Part shown: positions 41,863 to 51,281 of the stretch, piece after piece
How positions within the stretch are numbered: the stretch's first letter is position 1
How the letters are laid out: every line of letters starts with the position of its first letter
DNA from: Pseudomonadota bacterium
GTDB taxonomy: Bacteria > Pseudomonadota > Alphaproteobacteria > Rhizobiales > Devosiaceae
NCBI GenBank assembly: GCA_023431205.1
Contig: JAEYXQ010000036.1
Location: 1-57,898, forward strand
Length of the DNA stretch: 57,898 nt
Direction: 5' to 3'
Position numbers and translations under genes: made by a program
Notes under the pieces: model-generated
What the model was told of the DNA's origin: nothing
Database searches by the model: none
The model's input: the letters and a program-made list of their open reading frames with translations, nothing else

Positions 41863-43863
41863 ATGACCAACAAGATTCGGTGGGGAATCATCGGGCCGGG
41901 CAGTATCGCCAAGGCATTCCGTGGCGGGGTTCTGGACTCCACTCATGGTGAACTCGCCGCTGTTGCGACGCGGGACCCAGGCCGGGCCAGCCTGGCCGAA
42001 GACTTCCCCGGCGTTCGGGTGATCCACGGCTATCAGGCGCTGCTCGATGACCCGGGGATCGATGCGGTCTACATCGCGGTGCCGCACACCGGGCACGCCG
42101 AATGGGCGATAAAAGCGGCACAGGCCGGCAAGCACGTGCTGGTGGAAAAGCCGCTCGCGCTCTCGGCCCATGAAATTAGTGCCGTCTTCCACGCCCACCG
42201 GCAGGCCGGCACCTTTGCCGGCGAAGCCTTCATGTATCGCCTCCATCCGCAGACGGCCAAACTGCTCGAACTGATCCGCAGCGGCGCCATCGGCGAGGTG
42301 CGCATGATTCAGTCGAGCTTCGGTTTCCAGATGCCGCGGTTCATGCCGGAGCACCGTCTGTTCGCGTCCGAACTCGCTGGCGGCGGCATCCTCGACGTCG
42401 GAGGCTACCCGGTCTCCATGGCGCGCCTGGTTGCGGGCGCTGCAACGGGTCAGCCGTTTGCCGATCCGGTGAAGGTCCGCGGCACCGCCAGTCTGAACGC
42501 CGAGGGCACCGACGACTGGGCAGCGGCAGTGCTGACCTTCGAGAACGGCATCGTCGCCCAGGTCTCCTGTGCGGTGTTCGTCAATCTCGACAACGTCCTG
42601 CGCATCCACGGCTCCGAGGGCCGCATCGAGGTGCCGGACTTCTGGTTTGCCGGGGGCGACCGCACTAAGGGGCTCGGCCGCATCGACATCATCAAGGGCG
42701 GCAAGACCGAAACCATCAGCGTGGGCGAAGAGCGCCACGTCTATTCGTTCGAGGCCGACGCAGCAGCCGAGGCGATCCTGTCCGGCCGGCAGGAGTTCGC
42801 CGCGCCTGGCATGACCTGGGCGGACAGTCTCGGCAACGCTCGCGTTCTGGACTTCTGGCGCAAGGACGCGGGCATCGAGTTCGTCATCGAGACCCCTGCC
42901 CGCCGGACCCGGACCATAGACAACCGTCCGCTGGGCGAGAACACCGGACCGATCGCCAAGCGCAGCATCCCCGGGCTGTCCGAGCCTGCCTCCGTGGTGG
43001 CCCTGGGCTTTGAGGATTTCCGCACCTTCAGTTCGGGCGCCATCATGCTGGACGCGTTCTGGGAACGCGGCGGCAATCTCTTCGACACCGCCCTTGTCTA
43101 TGGCGCCGGCTATACAGAGACCCTGTTCGGCCAGTGGCACCGCAGCCGCGGCACCCGTGAGGGCACAGTCCTGATCGGCAAGGGCGCACATTCACCGCTC
43201 TGCTATCCGGACGTGATCGGCAAGCAGCTCACCCAGTCGCTTGAGCGCCTGCAGACGGATTATGTCGACATCTATTTCATGCACCGCGACAACCTTGACG
43301 TCCCGGTCGGCGAGTTCGTCGACGCCATGGACGCCGAGGTGAAGGCCGGCCGTATCCGCGGTCCGTTCGGTGGCAGCAACTGGACGCGCGAGCGCTTCGA
43401 CGAGGCCGTTACCTATGCCGAGCGCACCGGCAAGACCAGGCCAATGGCGTTGAGCAACAACTTCGCCCTGGCCGAGATGCTCGAGCCGATCTGGCCCGGC
43501 TGCGTCACCGCCTCAACGCCCGACTTCAAGCAATGGCTGATCGACCGGCAGGTGACCAACTTCTCCTGGTCCAGCCAGGGCCGCGGGTTCTTCACCGACC
43601 GTGCCGGCCGCGACAAGCGGGACAACGAGGAACTGGTCCGCTGCTGGTACAACGAGCAGAACTTCGGCCGTCGCGACCGCGCCATCGAGCTGGCGCAGCA
43701 ACTCGGCAAGAGCCCCATCCATGTGGCGCTCGCCTATGTGCTGGCGCAGCCCTTCCCCAGCGTACCCCTGATCGGTCCACGCACCCTCGAAGAGCTCGAC
43801 GACAGCCTCAAGGCGCTCGACATCAAGCTCACGCCCGAGCAGGTCTCCTGGCTGGAAGGCTAA
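41863..43863 (+). CDS. fused Gfo/Idh/MocA oxidoreductase-aldo/keto reductase
   Basis: 666 residues in two enzyme domains. The N-terminal part (about residues 1-350) is Gfo/Idh/MocA: IRWGIIGPGSIAKAF nucleotide motif, HVLVEKPLAL and the substrate-side YRLHPQ. The C-terminal part (about 370-666) is an aldo/keto reductase with tetrad Asp407 and Tyr412 in NLFDTALVYG, Lys436 in LIGKGAH and His472 in FMHRDN. Each domain is normally a separate protein; together they could pass a sugar intermediate between two redox steps. The ATG has GGGGAAG upstream. The gene is alone, convergent with pyrG across a hairpin. Confidence 0.9.
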   Translation: MTNKIRWGIIGPGSIAKAFRGGVLDSTHGELAAVATRDPGRASLAEDFPGVRVIHGYQALLDDPGIDAVYIAVPHTGHAEWAIKAAQAGKHVLVEKPLALSAHEISAVFHAHRQAGTFAGEAFMYRLHPQTAKLLELIRSGAIGEVRMIQSSFGFQMPRFMPEHRLFASELAGGGILDVGGYPVSMARLVAGAATGQPFADPVKVRGTASLNAEGTDDWAAAVLTFENGIVAQVSCAVFVNLDNVLRIHGSEGRIEVPDFWFAGGDRTKGLGRIDIIKGGKTETISVGEERHVYSFEADAAAEAILSGRQEFAAPGMTWADSLGNARVLDFWRKDAGIEFVIETPARRTRTIDNRPLGENTGPIAKRSIPGLSEPASVVALGFEDFRTFSSGAIMLDAFWERGGNLFDTALVYGAGYTETLFGQWHRSRGTREGTVLIGKGAHSPLCYPDVIGKQLTQSLERLQTDYVDIYFMHRDNLDVPVGEFVDAMDAEVKAGRIRGPFGGSNWTRERFDEAVTYAERTGKTRPMALSNNFALAEMLEPIWPGCVTASTPDFKQWLIDRQVTNFSWSSQGRGFFTDRAGRDKRDNEELVRCWYNEQNFGRRDRAIELAQQLGKSPIHVALAYVLAQPFPSVPLIGPRTLEELDDSLKALDIKLTPEQVSWLEG

Positions 43864-43878
43864 AAGTCACGCAAACGC

Positions 43879-43910
43879 TGGGTTCCGTCACTCACCGGTA
43901 ACGGAACCCA
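43879..43910. other. hairpin between convergent AKR-fusion and pyrG genes
   Basis: TGGGTTCCGT and ACGGAACCCA form a 10-bp stem around a 12-base loop, 15 bases after one stop and 29 before the other. It is symmetrical and probably ends both transcripts, although no strong U-run is present. Confidence 0.5.
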
Positions 43911-43939
43911 ACCAGAACCACTGCAAAGCAGAGCCGGAA

Positions 43940-45568
43940 TCAGACCAGCCGGCTCTGCTCGATGGCGGCGGCGATGAAGCTCGCGAACAGCGGATGCGGC
44001 TCGAACGGCTTCGACTTCAGCTCGGGATGGAACTGCACGCCGATGAACCACGGGTGGTCGGTCCGCTCCACGATCTCCGGCAACTTGCCGTCGGGCGACA
44101 CGCCAGAGAACAACAAGCCGTTCTTTTCCAACACCTTACGGTAGTCCATGTTGACTTCGTAACGGTGCCGGTGCCGCTCGGAGATGCGGGTCGAGCCATA
44201 GATATCCGCCACCCGTGAGCCGCGGGTCAGCTGCGCCGGGTAGGCGCCGAGGCGCATGGTCCCACCAAGGTCGCCCTCGGCCCCGCGCACTTCCTTTTCG
44301 TTGTCCTTCACCCACTCGGTCATCATCCCGACGATCGGCTCCTTGGTCGGTCCGAACTCGGTGGATGAGGCATTGCGGATGCCGGCCGTGTTGCGGGCGG
44401 CTTCGATGCAGGCCATCTGCATGCCGAAGCAGATGCCGAAATACGGCACGTCCTTCGTACGGGCGAACCGGGCCGCCTCGATCTTGCCCTGCGCCCCGCG
44501 TTCACCAAAGCCGCCGGGCACCAGGATGCCGTGGACATGCTCGAGGTAGGGCGCGGGATCGTCGCGCTCGAACACCTCGGAGTCGATCCACTGCAGGTTC
44601 ACCTTCACCTTGTTGGCGATGCCGCCATGGGTCAGGGCTTCGCTGAGGGATTTGTAGGCGTCCTTGAGGCCGGTGTACTTGCCGACGATGGCGATATTTA
44701 CCTCGCCCTCGGGGTTGTGCAGGCGGCGGGAGACTTCTTCCCACGCGGTCAGATCCGGGGTGGGCGCGTCGGCAATCCCGAAGGCGGCCAAGATTTCCCG
44801 GTCGAGCCCTTCCTTGTGGTAGGCGACCGGCACATCATAGATGGAGCCGACGTCCAGACCCTGGATCACGGCGCTTTCGCGCACGTTGCAGAACAGGGCG
44901 AGCTTCTTGCGCTCTGACTCTGGGATCGGACGGTCGCAGCGCACCAGCAGCACGTCAGGCGAAATGCCGATCGAGCGCAGGGTTGCCACCGAGTGCTGCG
45001 TCGGCTTGGTCTTCAGTTCGCCGGCAGATGGGATAAATGGCATCAAAGTCAGATGCATGTAGACGGCGTGGCCGCGCGGCACGTCGTTTCCGAACTGACG
45101 GATGGCCTCGAAGAACGGCAGGCCTTCGATGTCGCCGACGGTGCCGCCGACTTCCACCAGCACGAAGTCGTACTCATCGTTGCCGTCGCGGATGAAGTCC
45201 TTGATGGCGTCCGTTACGTGCGGGATCACCTGCACCGTGGCGCCGAGGTACTCGCCCTTGCGCTCGCGGGCGAGGATGTCGGAGTAGATCCGGCCGGTGG
45301 TGATGTTGTCTTTCTTGTTGGCCGCTCGGCCGGTGAAGCGCTCGTAGTGACCGAGGTCGAGGTCGGTCTCGGCGCCATCGTCGGTGACGAAGACCTCACC
45401 GTGCTGGGTGGGCGACATCGTGCCCGGATCGACGTTGAGATAAGGGTCGAGCTTGCGCAGCCGAACCTTGTAGCCGCGGGCCTGCAGCATGGCACCCAGG
45501 GCGGCCGAGGCGAGCCCCTTGCCCAAAGAAGAAACCACGCCACCGGTGATGAATACGTACCGAGCCAT
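43940..45568 (-). CDS. pyrG: CTP synthase
   Basis: 542 residues, full length. The synthetase domain starts MARYVFITGGVVSSLGKGLASAALGAML with the P-loop-like GGVVSSLGKG and DPYLNVDPGTMSP. The glutaminase domain has the oxyanion and nucleophile region YFGICFGMQMACIEAARN (Cys near residue 380) and the closing FIGVQFHPELKSKPFEPHPLF. It aminates UTP to CTP using glutamine or ammonia, in the cytoplasm. It forms the usual Rhizobiales block with secG, tpiA and ppiD. Confidence 0.98.
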   Translation of the reverse strand: MARYVFITGGVVSSLGKGLASAALGAMLQARGYKVRLRKLDPYLNVDPGTMSPTQHGEVFVTDDGAETDLDLGHYERFTGRAANKKDNITTGRIYSDILARERKGEYLGATVQVIPHVTDAIKDFIRDGNDEYDFVLVEVGGTVGDIEGLPFFEAIRQFGNDVPRGHAVYMHLTLMPFIPSAGELKTKPTQHSVATLRSIGISPDVLLVRCDRPIPESERKKLALFCNVRESAVIQGLDVGSIYDVPVAYHKEGLDREILAAFGIADAPTPDLTAWEEVSRRLHNPEGEVNIAIVGKYTGLKDAYKSLSEALTHGGIANKVKVNLQWIDSEVFERDDPAPYLEHVHGILVPGGFGERGAQGKIEAARFARTKDVPYFGICFGMQMACIEAARNTAGIRNASSTEFGPTKEPIVGMMTEWVKDNEKEVRGAEGDLGGTMRLGAYPAQLTRGSRVADIYGSTRISERHRHRYEVNMDYRKVLEKNGLLFSGVSPDGKLPEIVERTDHPWFIGVQFHPELKSKPFEPHPLFASFIAAAIEQSRLV

Positions 45569-45617
45569 GGGCGCTCACCTTAATCATATCGTCTTCGATT
45601 CGGAGAGCCGCAGGGCG

Positions 45618-45656
45618 GCTACTCACACAAAAGAAGAAGGGGATGTCGCCATCCCC
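45618..45656 (-). terminator. rho-independent terminator after secG
   Basis: On the minus strand GGGGATG-GCGA-CATCCCC is followed by TTCTTCTTTTGTG. It lies 27 bases past the secG stop and separates secG from pyrG. Confidence 0.75.
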
Positions 45657-45682
45657 TCCCCCATCCGTCGCACAAGCGGCGG

Positions 45683-46189
45683 TCAGTTCGTGGCCGGCGT
45701 AGCCGGCTGTTGTTCCGCAGGCGCGGGCGCCTCGGGGACCGGAAGGTCGCTGGCGCTGCCCGCGGCCGGAGCAGCAGCATCCGGCGCGGCCGGAGCGGCG
45801 GCTTCGGGCGCGGCCGGAGCGGTCGACGGCGTGGGCGCCGCAGGTGCCGGAACCGGCAGGTCGGAGCTGCTGTCATCCTGCAGGGCATTCAGCGCGTCCA
45901 GAACCGTGGCGGGCGACTGGCCGTCCTGCGTCTGCACGGCGCGATCCAGAATGGTCGACGTGCTGCGATCAAGCTCGCTCATGATGGTGAGGCCGATCGC
46001 CGTGGCAAAGAACAGGGCCGCCAGGATGGCCGTGGTGCGGGTGAGCAGGTTGGCCGAGCCACGGGCGGTCATGAAGCCGCCACCGCCGCCGCCAATGCCC
46101 AGCGCGCCGCCCTCGGAGCGCTGCAGCAGGATCACTGCGATCAGCGCCAGCACGATGAGCAGGTAGGCCACAATCAGGACGTTTGCCAT
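45683..46189 (-). CDS. secG: preprotein translocase subunit SecG
   Basis: 168 residues from ATG behind AAGGA. Two membrane segments (VLIVAYLLIVLALIAVILLQRSEGG and TTAILAALFFATAIGLTIM) flank the family motif LLQRSEGGALGIGGGGGGFMTARG. A long Ala/Pro-rich tail follows (about residues 95-168, with SDLPVP twice), as common in alphaproteobacterial SecG. It is part of the SecYEG channel and helps SecA-driven export. Confidence 0.95.
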   Translation of the reverse strand: MANVLIVAYLLIVLALIAVILLQRSEGGALGIGGGGGGFMTARGSANLLTRTTAILAALFFATAIGLTIMSELDRSTSTILDRAVQTQDGQSPATVLDALNALQDDSSSDLPVPAPAAPTPSTAPAAPEAAAPAAPDAAAPAAGSASDLPVPEAPAPAEQQPATPATN

Positions 46190-46292
46190 CGGGTCCTTCG
46201 TATCGTCGTCAAGAGATGCGGCGTAATACACGCCTCAAGCAGTGAATGCCAGAGGCAGGGCGGAAAAACCGCCGAGCCTCCGGCCCGCTCGT

Positions 46293-47048
46293 TCAGACCG
46301 CCGAGATAATGGTGTAAAAGTCTTTTGCCAAGAGGCTGGCGCCGCCGACAAGGCCACCATTGACGTTTTCCAGCGACAGGATCTCGCGGGCATTCATCGG
46401 CTTCATCGACCCGCCATAAAGAATCCGGGTCGTTTCTCCACGTTCGCCGAACCGCTGGACCAGATGCTGGCGGATGCTCGCATGCATGCGTGCGATCTCT
46501 TCATTGGTCGGCGTACGGCCAGTGCCGATAGCCCATACCGGTTCATACGCTACCACAATCTCGTGTTGACCGGCCGCGTCGGGGATCGAGGCGGCAAGCT
46601 GCCGTTCAACCACGGCTTCGGCGTCGCCGCTGTCGCGCTCCGCCTCCGTCTCGCCGACGCAGATGATCGGCTTCAGCCCGGCCCCCATCGCCGCTTCAGC
46701 CTTGGCGCACACAACCTGGTCAGTTTCACCGTGCTGCGTACGGCGCTCGGAGTGGCCGACGATCACGAACTGTGCGCCGGCGTCGGCGAGCATGCCGGCC
46801 GAGATTTCACCCGTGTGGGCGCCGGCAGCGGCGGGGTGGCAATCCTGGCCACCGGCGAGGATGCCGCTGGTCGCGCCGCTTGATGCCACGGCGTGGAGAA
46901 TGGTTGCTGGAGGGCAAACAACCACCAGGGCACGTGGCGCCTCGCCCGTGGTCAGCAGGCTCGCCAGGGCGGAGATTTCCTCGAGGGAGGCACGCAACCC
47001 GTTCATCTTCCAGTTCCCTGCGATGAGCGGTGAAATCGTGGTGGTCAC
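46293..47048 (-). CDS. tpiA: triosephosphate isomerase
   Basis: 251 residues from a GTG with GAGGAG upstream. The catalytic elements are Asn and Lys in IAGNWKMNG, His in VIVGHSERR (about residue 97), and Glu in VVAYEPVWAIGTG (about 167); the closing VNGGLVGGASLL holds the phosphate. It interconverts DHAP and glyceraldehyde-3-phosphate. A longer frame upstream reaches into the ppiD promoter region and is rejected. Confidence 0.97.
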   Translation of the reverse strand: MTTTISPLIAGNWKMNGLRASLEEISALASLLTTGEAPRALVVVCPPATILHAVASSGATSGILAGGQDCHPAAAGAHTGEISAGMLADAGAQFVIVGHSERRTQHGETDQVVCAKAEAAMGAGLKPIICVGETEAERDSGDAEAVVERQLAASIPDAAGQHEIVVAYEPVWAIGTGRTPTNEEIARMHASIRQHLVQRFGERGETTRILYGGSMKPMNAREILSLENVNGGLVGGASLLAKDFYTIISAV

Positions 47049-47162
47049 TGTTTGCTCCTCTATACCTCTTGCACCGGCAACGGCTTTGCCATAACCCCGC
47101 AAGTCGACTTTGGCTATGCCAGCGTCCGCGACGGACGGCTGGCGAAACTGGAACGTTGTCAC

Positions 47163-49037
47163 ATGCTTGATGGTTTGCGCGCGTTTGCAAAATCCTGGCC
47201 CGGCCGGATTATGGGCGCGTTGCTGCTGATCGGCCTCGCCGGCTTCGGCATCAACAACGTCATCCTCGGCTTCGGCAGCAACACCGTAGCGCGCGTCGGC
47301 GGCGAGGACATCAGCGCCAATGAATTCCTGCGCGCCTACCAGAGCCAGGTGAATCGCGTGGCGCAGCAGATCGGCTCGGTTCCGTCGCCTCAGGATGCAG
47401 TGAACTTCGGCATTCCAACGATGACCCTGCAGCAGTTGGCACAGGACGCAGCACTCGAACAGCTTGCCACCCGCTTCGGGCTCGGTGTTTCCGAGGCGAA
47501 ACTTGCCGAGATGGTGCGCGAGGATCCCTCCTTCCGCGGCACACTGGGCACCTTCGACCCCGCTTCTTTTGCGCAGGTCCTGCGGGCCAGCGGCATCACC
47601 GAGGCGGAATATTTCGCCGACCAGACCGCGGCGGCACGGCGCCAGCAACTGGTGCTGGGCCTGTTCGGGGAAGCGGGCCTGCCCGCAGCCGGTACCGAGT
47701 TGATCAACGCCTATGTGAACGACCAGCGCACCATCGAGTATTTCGTTCTGAACGCCACCAGCCTGCCGAGCCCCCCGGAGCCCACGGAAGAGGAACTGGC
47801 AAGCTACCTGGCCGAGCACCAGGCTGAATTCCGGACGGTGGAGACCCGCCAGACGCAGATGCTGGTGCTATCCCCGACCACGTTGGCGGCCACGAAGACA
47901 ATCTCGGACGAGGCGATCACCGCTGAATACGAGCGGACTCGCGACAGCCTGGCGCAGCCGGAGCGCCGCACCATCGAGCAGGTGGTTCTGAACGCGGACC
48001 AGGCCGCTGCCTTCGAAGCCGGTCAGGCCGCAGGTACCCCATTCGAACAGCTTGTGGCGGAGGCTGGCGTAACCCCGACCTCTCTCGGCACGCTGGCCCA
48101 GAGCCAGGTTACCGATCCGGCCCTTGCCTCGGCAGCCTTTGCGCTGGAACAGGGTGGCTTCACCGTTATCGAAGGTGCCGCCGGCCGCCGTGCGGTGCGT
48201 GTTTCGGCGATCGAACCGGGCGGCACGCCGTCGCTCGAGGAAGCGCGAGCCCAGATTGCGGAACGTCTCGCGCTCGCCGAGGCGCGCAACGAGATCGCTG
48301 ACGTTCAAGATCAGGTCGAGGAACTGCGCGCCGCTTTCCGGCCGCTGAGTGAGATCGCCGGGCGCTTCGGGATCGACCTCTTCGAAGCTGGCGTCACCGC
48401 CGGCGGCAGCGAACTGGAGATCATCTCCGGCATCGCCCCCGAGGACCGCTCGCGCCTGGCTCAGGCCATCTTCGCGGCCGAACAAGGCGAACTGACCGCC
48501 GCGGTGCCGATGACCGGCAACACCAACGTCTATTTCGAACTCGAAGCGGTAGAGCCCGCCCGGGATCAGACGCTGGATGAGGTCCGCGAGGAGGTGGCAG
48601 CCGTCCTCACAACCGAACGGACCAATGATGCCCTCCTTGCTGCGGCTGCAGAAGCTGTGGCCCAGGTGCAAGGTGGGACCGCGCTGGGTGACGTTGCCGC
48701 CGGCTACAACACCTTTCCGCAGTTGAGCACACCCTTTACGCGCTTCGGCTCGCCTGACGGTACCATCGACGGCACGATCGCCTCCGCGGCATTTGCCGGT
48801 GGGCCGGACCTTGTGGACACAGCCGTCAGCGAAGATGGCAGTATGATAGTGTTCCAGGTCACTGGTGTGACCCCGTCGGACGCCACGCTCGAGCAGGCCG
48901 TCATTGACAGCCTGGACCAGGAGGCTCAGGTGGGGCTCTATGGCGAGTTCGTGGCCGCTGTCCGGGACGATGCCGGCCTCCGCATCAACCAGCAGGCGCT
49001 GAACGAGGCGCTGGCACTCACCGGCGCTACGCAGTAG
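47163..49037 (+). CDS. ppiD: SurA N-terminal/PpiD-type peptidyl-prolyl isomerase
   Basis: 624 residues from the ATG giving MLDGLRAFAKSWPGRIMGALLLIGLAGFGINNVILG, a cytoplasmic start with one membrane anchor. The periplasmic part begins with a SurA-like chaperone region (VARVGGEDISANEFLRAYQSQVNRVA) and a parvulin-type fold (VVLNADQAAAFEAGQAAGTPFEQLVAEAG). It helps newly exported proteins fold near the Sec channel. It is divergent from tpiA and ends 25 bases before trpE, so it may be co-transcribed with the trp genes. Confidence 0.92.
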   Translation: MLDGLRAFAKSWPGRIMGALLLIGLAGFGINNVILGFGSNTVARVGGEDISANEFLRAYQSQVNRVAQQIGSVPSPQDAVNFGIPTMTLQQLAQDAALEQLATRFGLGVSEAKLAEMVREDPSFRGTLGTFDPASFAQVLRASGITEAEYFADQTAAARRQQLVLGLFGEAGLPAAGTELINAYVNDQRTIEYFVLNATSLPSPPEPTEEELASYLAEHQAEFRTVETRQTQMLVLSPTTLAATKTISDEAITAEYERTRDSLAQPERRTIEQVVLNADQAAAFEAGQAAGTPFEQLVAEAGVTPTSLGTLAQSQVTDPALASAAFALEQGGFTVIEGAAGRRAVRVSAIEPGGTPSLEEARAQIAERLALAEARNEIADVQDQVEELRAAFRPLSEIAGRFGIDLFEAGVTAGGSELEIISGIAPEDRSRLAQAIFAAEQGELTAAVPMTGNTNVYFELEAVEPARDQTLDEVREEVAAVLTTERTNDALLAAAAEAVAQVQGGTALGDVAAGYNTFPQLSTPFTRFGSPDGTIDGTIASAAFAGGPDLVDTAVSEDGSMIVFQVTGVTPSDATLEQAVIDSLDQEAQVGLYGEFVAAVRDDAGLRINQQALNEALALTGATQ

Positions 49038-49062
49038 CGCCCTCACCTCGAAAGAAGCCACC

Positions 49063-50571
49063 ATGGCCGACGACGTCTTTCCGCGCTTTTCCGAGCAATA
49101 CAATGCCGGGAAATCGCAGATCGTCTGGCGCCGCGTGGTGGCCGACCTGGAGACGCCGGTCGGGACCTATCTCAAGCTCGCCAGCGGGCGGAGCCACACA
49201 TTCCTGCTCGAGTCCGTCCAGGATGGGAGCACCCGCGGACGCTACTCCATCATCGGCCTCCTGCCGGATGTGATCCTGAAAGTCGAGAACGGCGAGGCCT
49301 CGATCAACCGTTCGGCGCAGATCGACGCCAACTCGTTCGAGCGTCTGGATGAAAAGCCACTGGATGCCTTGCGACTGCTGGTGGCCGAGAGCCAAATCGA
49401 CATGCCACCGGGATTGCCGCCGCAGTCAGCCGGCGTCTACGGTTTTCTCGGCTACGAAATGGTCCGCTACATGGAGGTATTGCCGAACAGCAATCCCGAC
49501 GAGTTGGGCCTTCCCGAAGCGAGTTTGATACGGCCGTCGCTGCTGGCGGTGTTCGATACGGTCAAGGATGAACTCTATATCACCGCGCCGGTCTATGTAC
49601 GGTCCGGTGTCACAGCGCGGCAAGCCTATGAAGCCGCCGCGGCGCGGATCGACGAAGCGGTGGCGCGGCTCAATCAGTCCCTGCCCGCAGCCCCAGCCTT
49701 GCCCGATCTTGAAACGCTAGAAGTCACCAGCAACACGAGCCCCGACGCCTATTTCGCCATGGTCGCCCGGGCCAAGGAATACATCGCTGCCGGCGACATT
49801 TTCCAGGTTGTGCTGAGCCAGCGCTTCGAGGCCGAGTTCAGCCTGCCGCCGACTGCGTTGTACCGGGCGCTGCGGCGGACGAACCCCAGCCCCTACATGT
49901 ACTTCCTCGACTTCGGCGACTTCGCCGTGGCGGGGTCGAGCCCGGAAATCCTGGTGCGGGTGCAGGATGGACAGGTCACGATCCGGCCGATCGCCGGTAC
50001 GCGCAAGCGCGGCTCCACACCGACCCGCGACCAGGAACTGGCAGCCGAACTGCTGAGCGATCCGAAGGAACTGGCGGAGCACCTGATGCTGCTCGACCTG
50101 GGCCGCAACGATGTCGGCCGGGTCGCCAAGATCGGTTCGGTAAAGGTCACCGACAAGTTCTTCCTCGAATACTATTCCCACGTGATGCACATCGTCTCCA
50201 ATGTCGTGGGCGAACTCGCTCCCCAGTACGATTTCGTCGATGCGCTTGCGGCCGGCTTCCCGGCCGGTACGGTATCCGGCGCCCCGAAGGTGCGGGCGAT
50301 GGAGATCATCGATGAACTCGAGACCTCCCGTCGCGGCATCTATGGCGGCTGCGTCGGTTATTTCGGGGCCGACGGTACGATGGACACCTGCATCGTCCTG
50401 CGCACCGGTATCGTGAAGGACGGCAAGCTCTACGTTCAAGCCGGCGCGGGCATTGTTGCCGATAGCCAGACGGAACTCGAGCAGATGGAATGCGAGAACA
50501 AGGCAAGGGCACTGTTCACCGCTGCCGAAGAAGCGCTACGCTATGCCGGTGAAGCGAGGATCGGGCAGTGA
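49063..50571 (+). CDS. trpE: anthranilate synthase component I
   Basis: 502 residues. The N-terminal regulatory part has HTFLLESVQDG, where Leu-Leu-Glu-Ser binds tryptophan for feedback. The chorismate domain ends with FPAGTVSGAPKVRAMEIIDELE and GGCVGYFGADGTMDTCIVLRT, the TrpE/PabB active-site landmarks. It makes anthranilate from chorismate with ammonia from TrpG. The 25-base gap after ppiD has no Trp-rich leader peptide or attenuator. ATG follows AAGAAG-type sequence. Confidence 0.96.
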   Translation: MADDVFPRFSEQYNAGKSQIVWRRVVADLETPVGTYLKLASGRSHTFLLESVQDGSTRGRYSIIGLLPDVILKVENGEASINRSAQIDANSFERLDEKPLDALRLLVAESQIDMPPGLPPQSAGVYGFLGYEMVRYMEVLPNSNPDELGLPEASLIRPSLLAVFDTVKDELYITAPVYVRSGVTARQAYEAAAARIDEAVARLNQSLPAAPALPDLETLEVTSNTSPDAYFAMVARAKEYIAAGDIFQVVLSQRFEAEFSLPPTALYRALRRTNPSPYMYFLDFGDFAVAGSSPEILVRVQDGQVTIRPIAGTRKRGSTPTRDQELAAELLSDPKELAEHLMLLDLGRNDVGRVAKIGSVKVTDKFFLEYYSHVMHIVSNVVGELAPQYDFVDALAAGFPAGTVSGAPKVRAMEIIDELETSRRGIYGGCVGYFGADGTMDTCIVLRTGIVKDGKLYVQAGAGIVADSQTELEQMECENKARALFTAAEEALRYAGEARIGQ

Positions 50572-50678
50572 GCGGTGTTGCAGCATTGGGGAGGCGCAGG
50601 TCTGTTCAGTTGGTCGGGCGATGGCGGGGCTGGTTCTGAACCGTCCGCCAGAACCACTCCGTTAGAGACAGGCGCCAA

Positions 50679-51281
50679 ATGACCAAGACCCTCGTCATCG
50701 ATAACTATGACAGCTTCACCTACAACCTCGTCCACTTCCTGGGCGAACTCGGCGCCGACATCACCGTGCGCCGCAATGACAAGATCACCACGAACGAAAT
50801 CTCCGAGATGGCGCCCGAGGCCATCGTCCTGTCTCCCGGGCCGTGCACGCCCAACGAGGCAGGGGTGTGCCTCGCCGTGATTGACAGGTTCAAGAACGAG
50901 ATCCCGATGCTGGGCGTATGCCTGGGCCATCAGGCCATGGGCCAGGCCCTCGGCGGCGAGGTGATCCGGGCGCCCCATCTGGTGCATGGCAAGACCAGCC
51001 GCATCGAGCACACTGGCAAGGGCATTTTCCGTGGGCTGAATTCCGGCTTCGAGGCCACCCGCTACCACTCGCTGATCGTGCGGGCGGAAAGCCTGCCGGA
51101 TACGCTGGAAGTGACCGCGCGCACCGAGGACGGGCTGATCTTGGGCATGCAGCACAAGACGCTGCCGGTACACGGCGTGCAGTTCCATCCGGAGAGCATC
51201 GCCAGTGAGAACGGGCACGCCCTGCTGCAGAACTTCCTGAACCTCGCCAAGGAGTTCAACGGCAAGCGGGAGGCCGCGTGA
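50679..51281 (+). CDS. trpG: anthranilate synthase component II (glutamine amidotransferase)
   Basis: 200 residues. The triad is Cys81 in GVCLGHQAMGQA, His170 and Glu172 in GVQFHPESI; DNYDSFTYNLVHFLGELGA is the normal start. It supplies ammonia to TrpE (and possibly to PabB). A 107-base space with alternative hairpins separates it from trpE, while its stop overlaps trpD by one base (TGATG). Confidence 0.96.
   Translation: MTKTLVIDNYDSFTYNLVHFLGELGADITVRRNDKITTNEISEMAPEAIVLSPGPCTPNEAGVCLAVIDRFKNEIPMLGVCLGHQAMGQALGGEVIRAPHLVHGKTSRIEHTGKGIFRGLNSGFEATRYHSLIVRAESLPDTLEVTARTEDGLILGMQHKTLPVHGVQFHPESIASENGHALLQNFLNLAKEFNGKREAA

Noticed and set aside
49038..49062. trp leader peptide before trpE
   Set aside because: The gap is only 25 bases and has no room for a leader peptide or attenuator.
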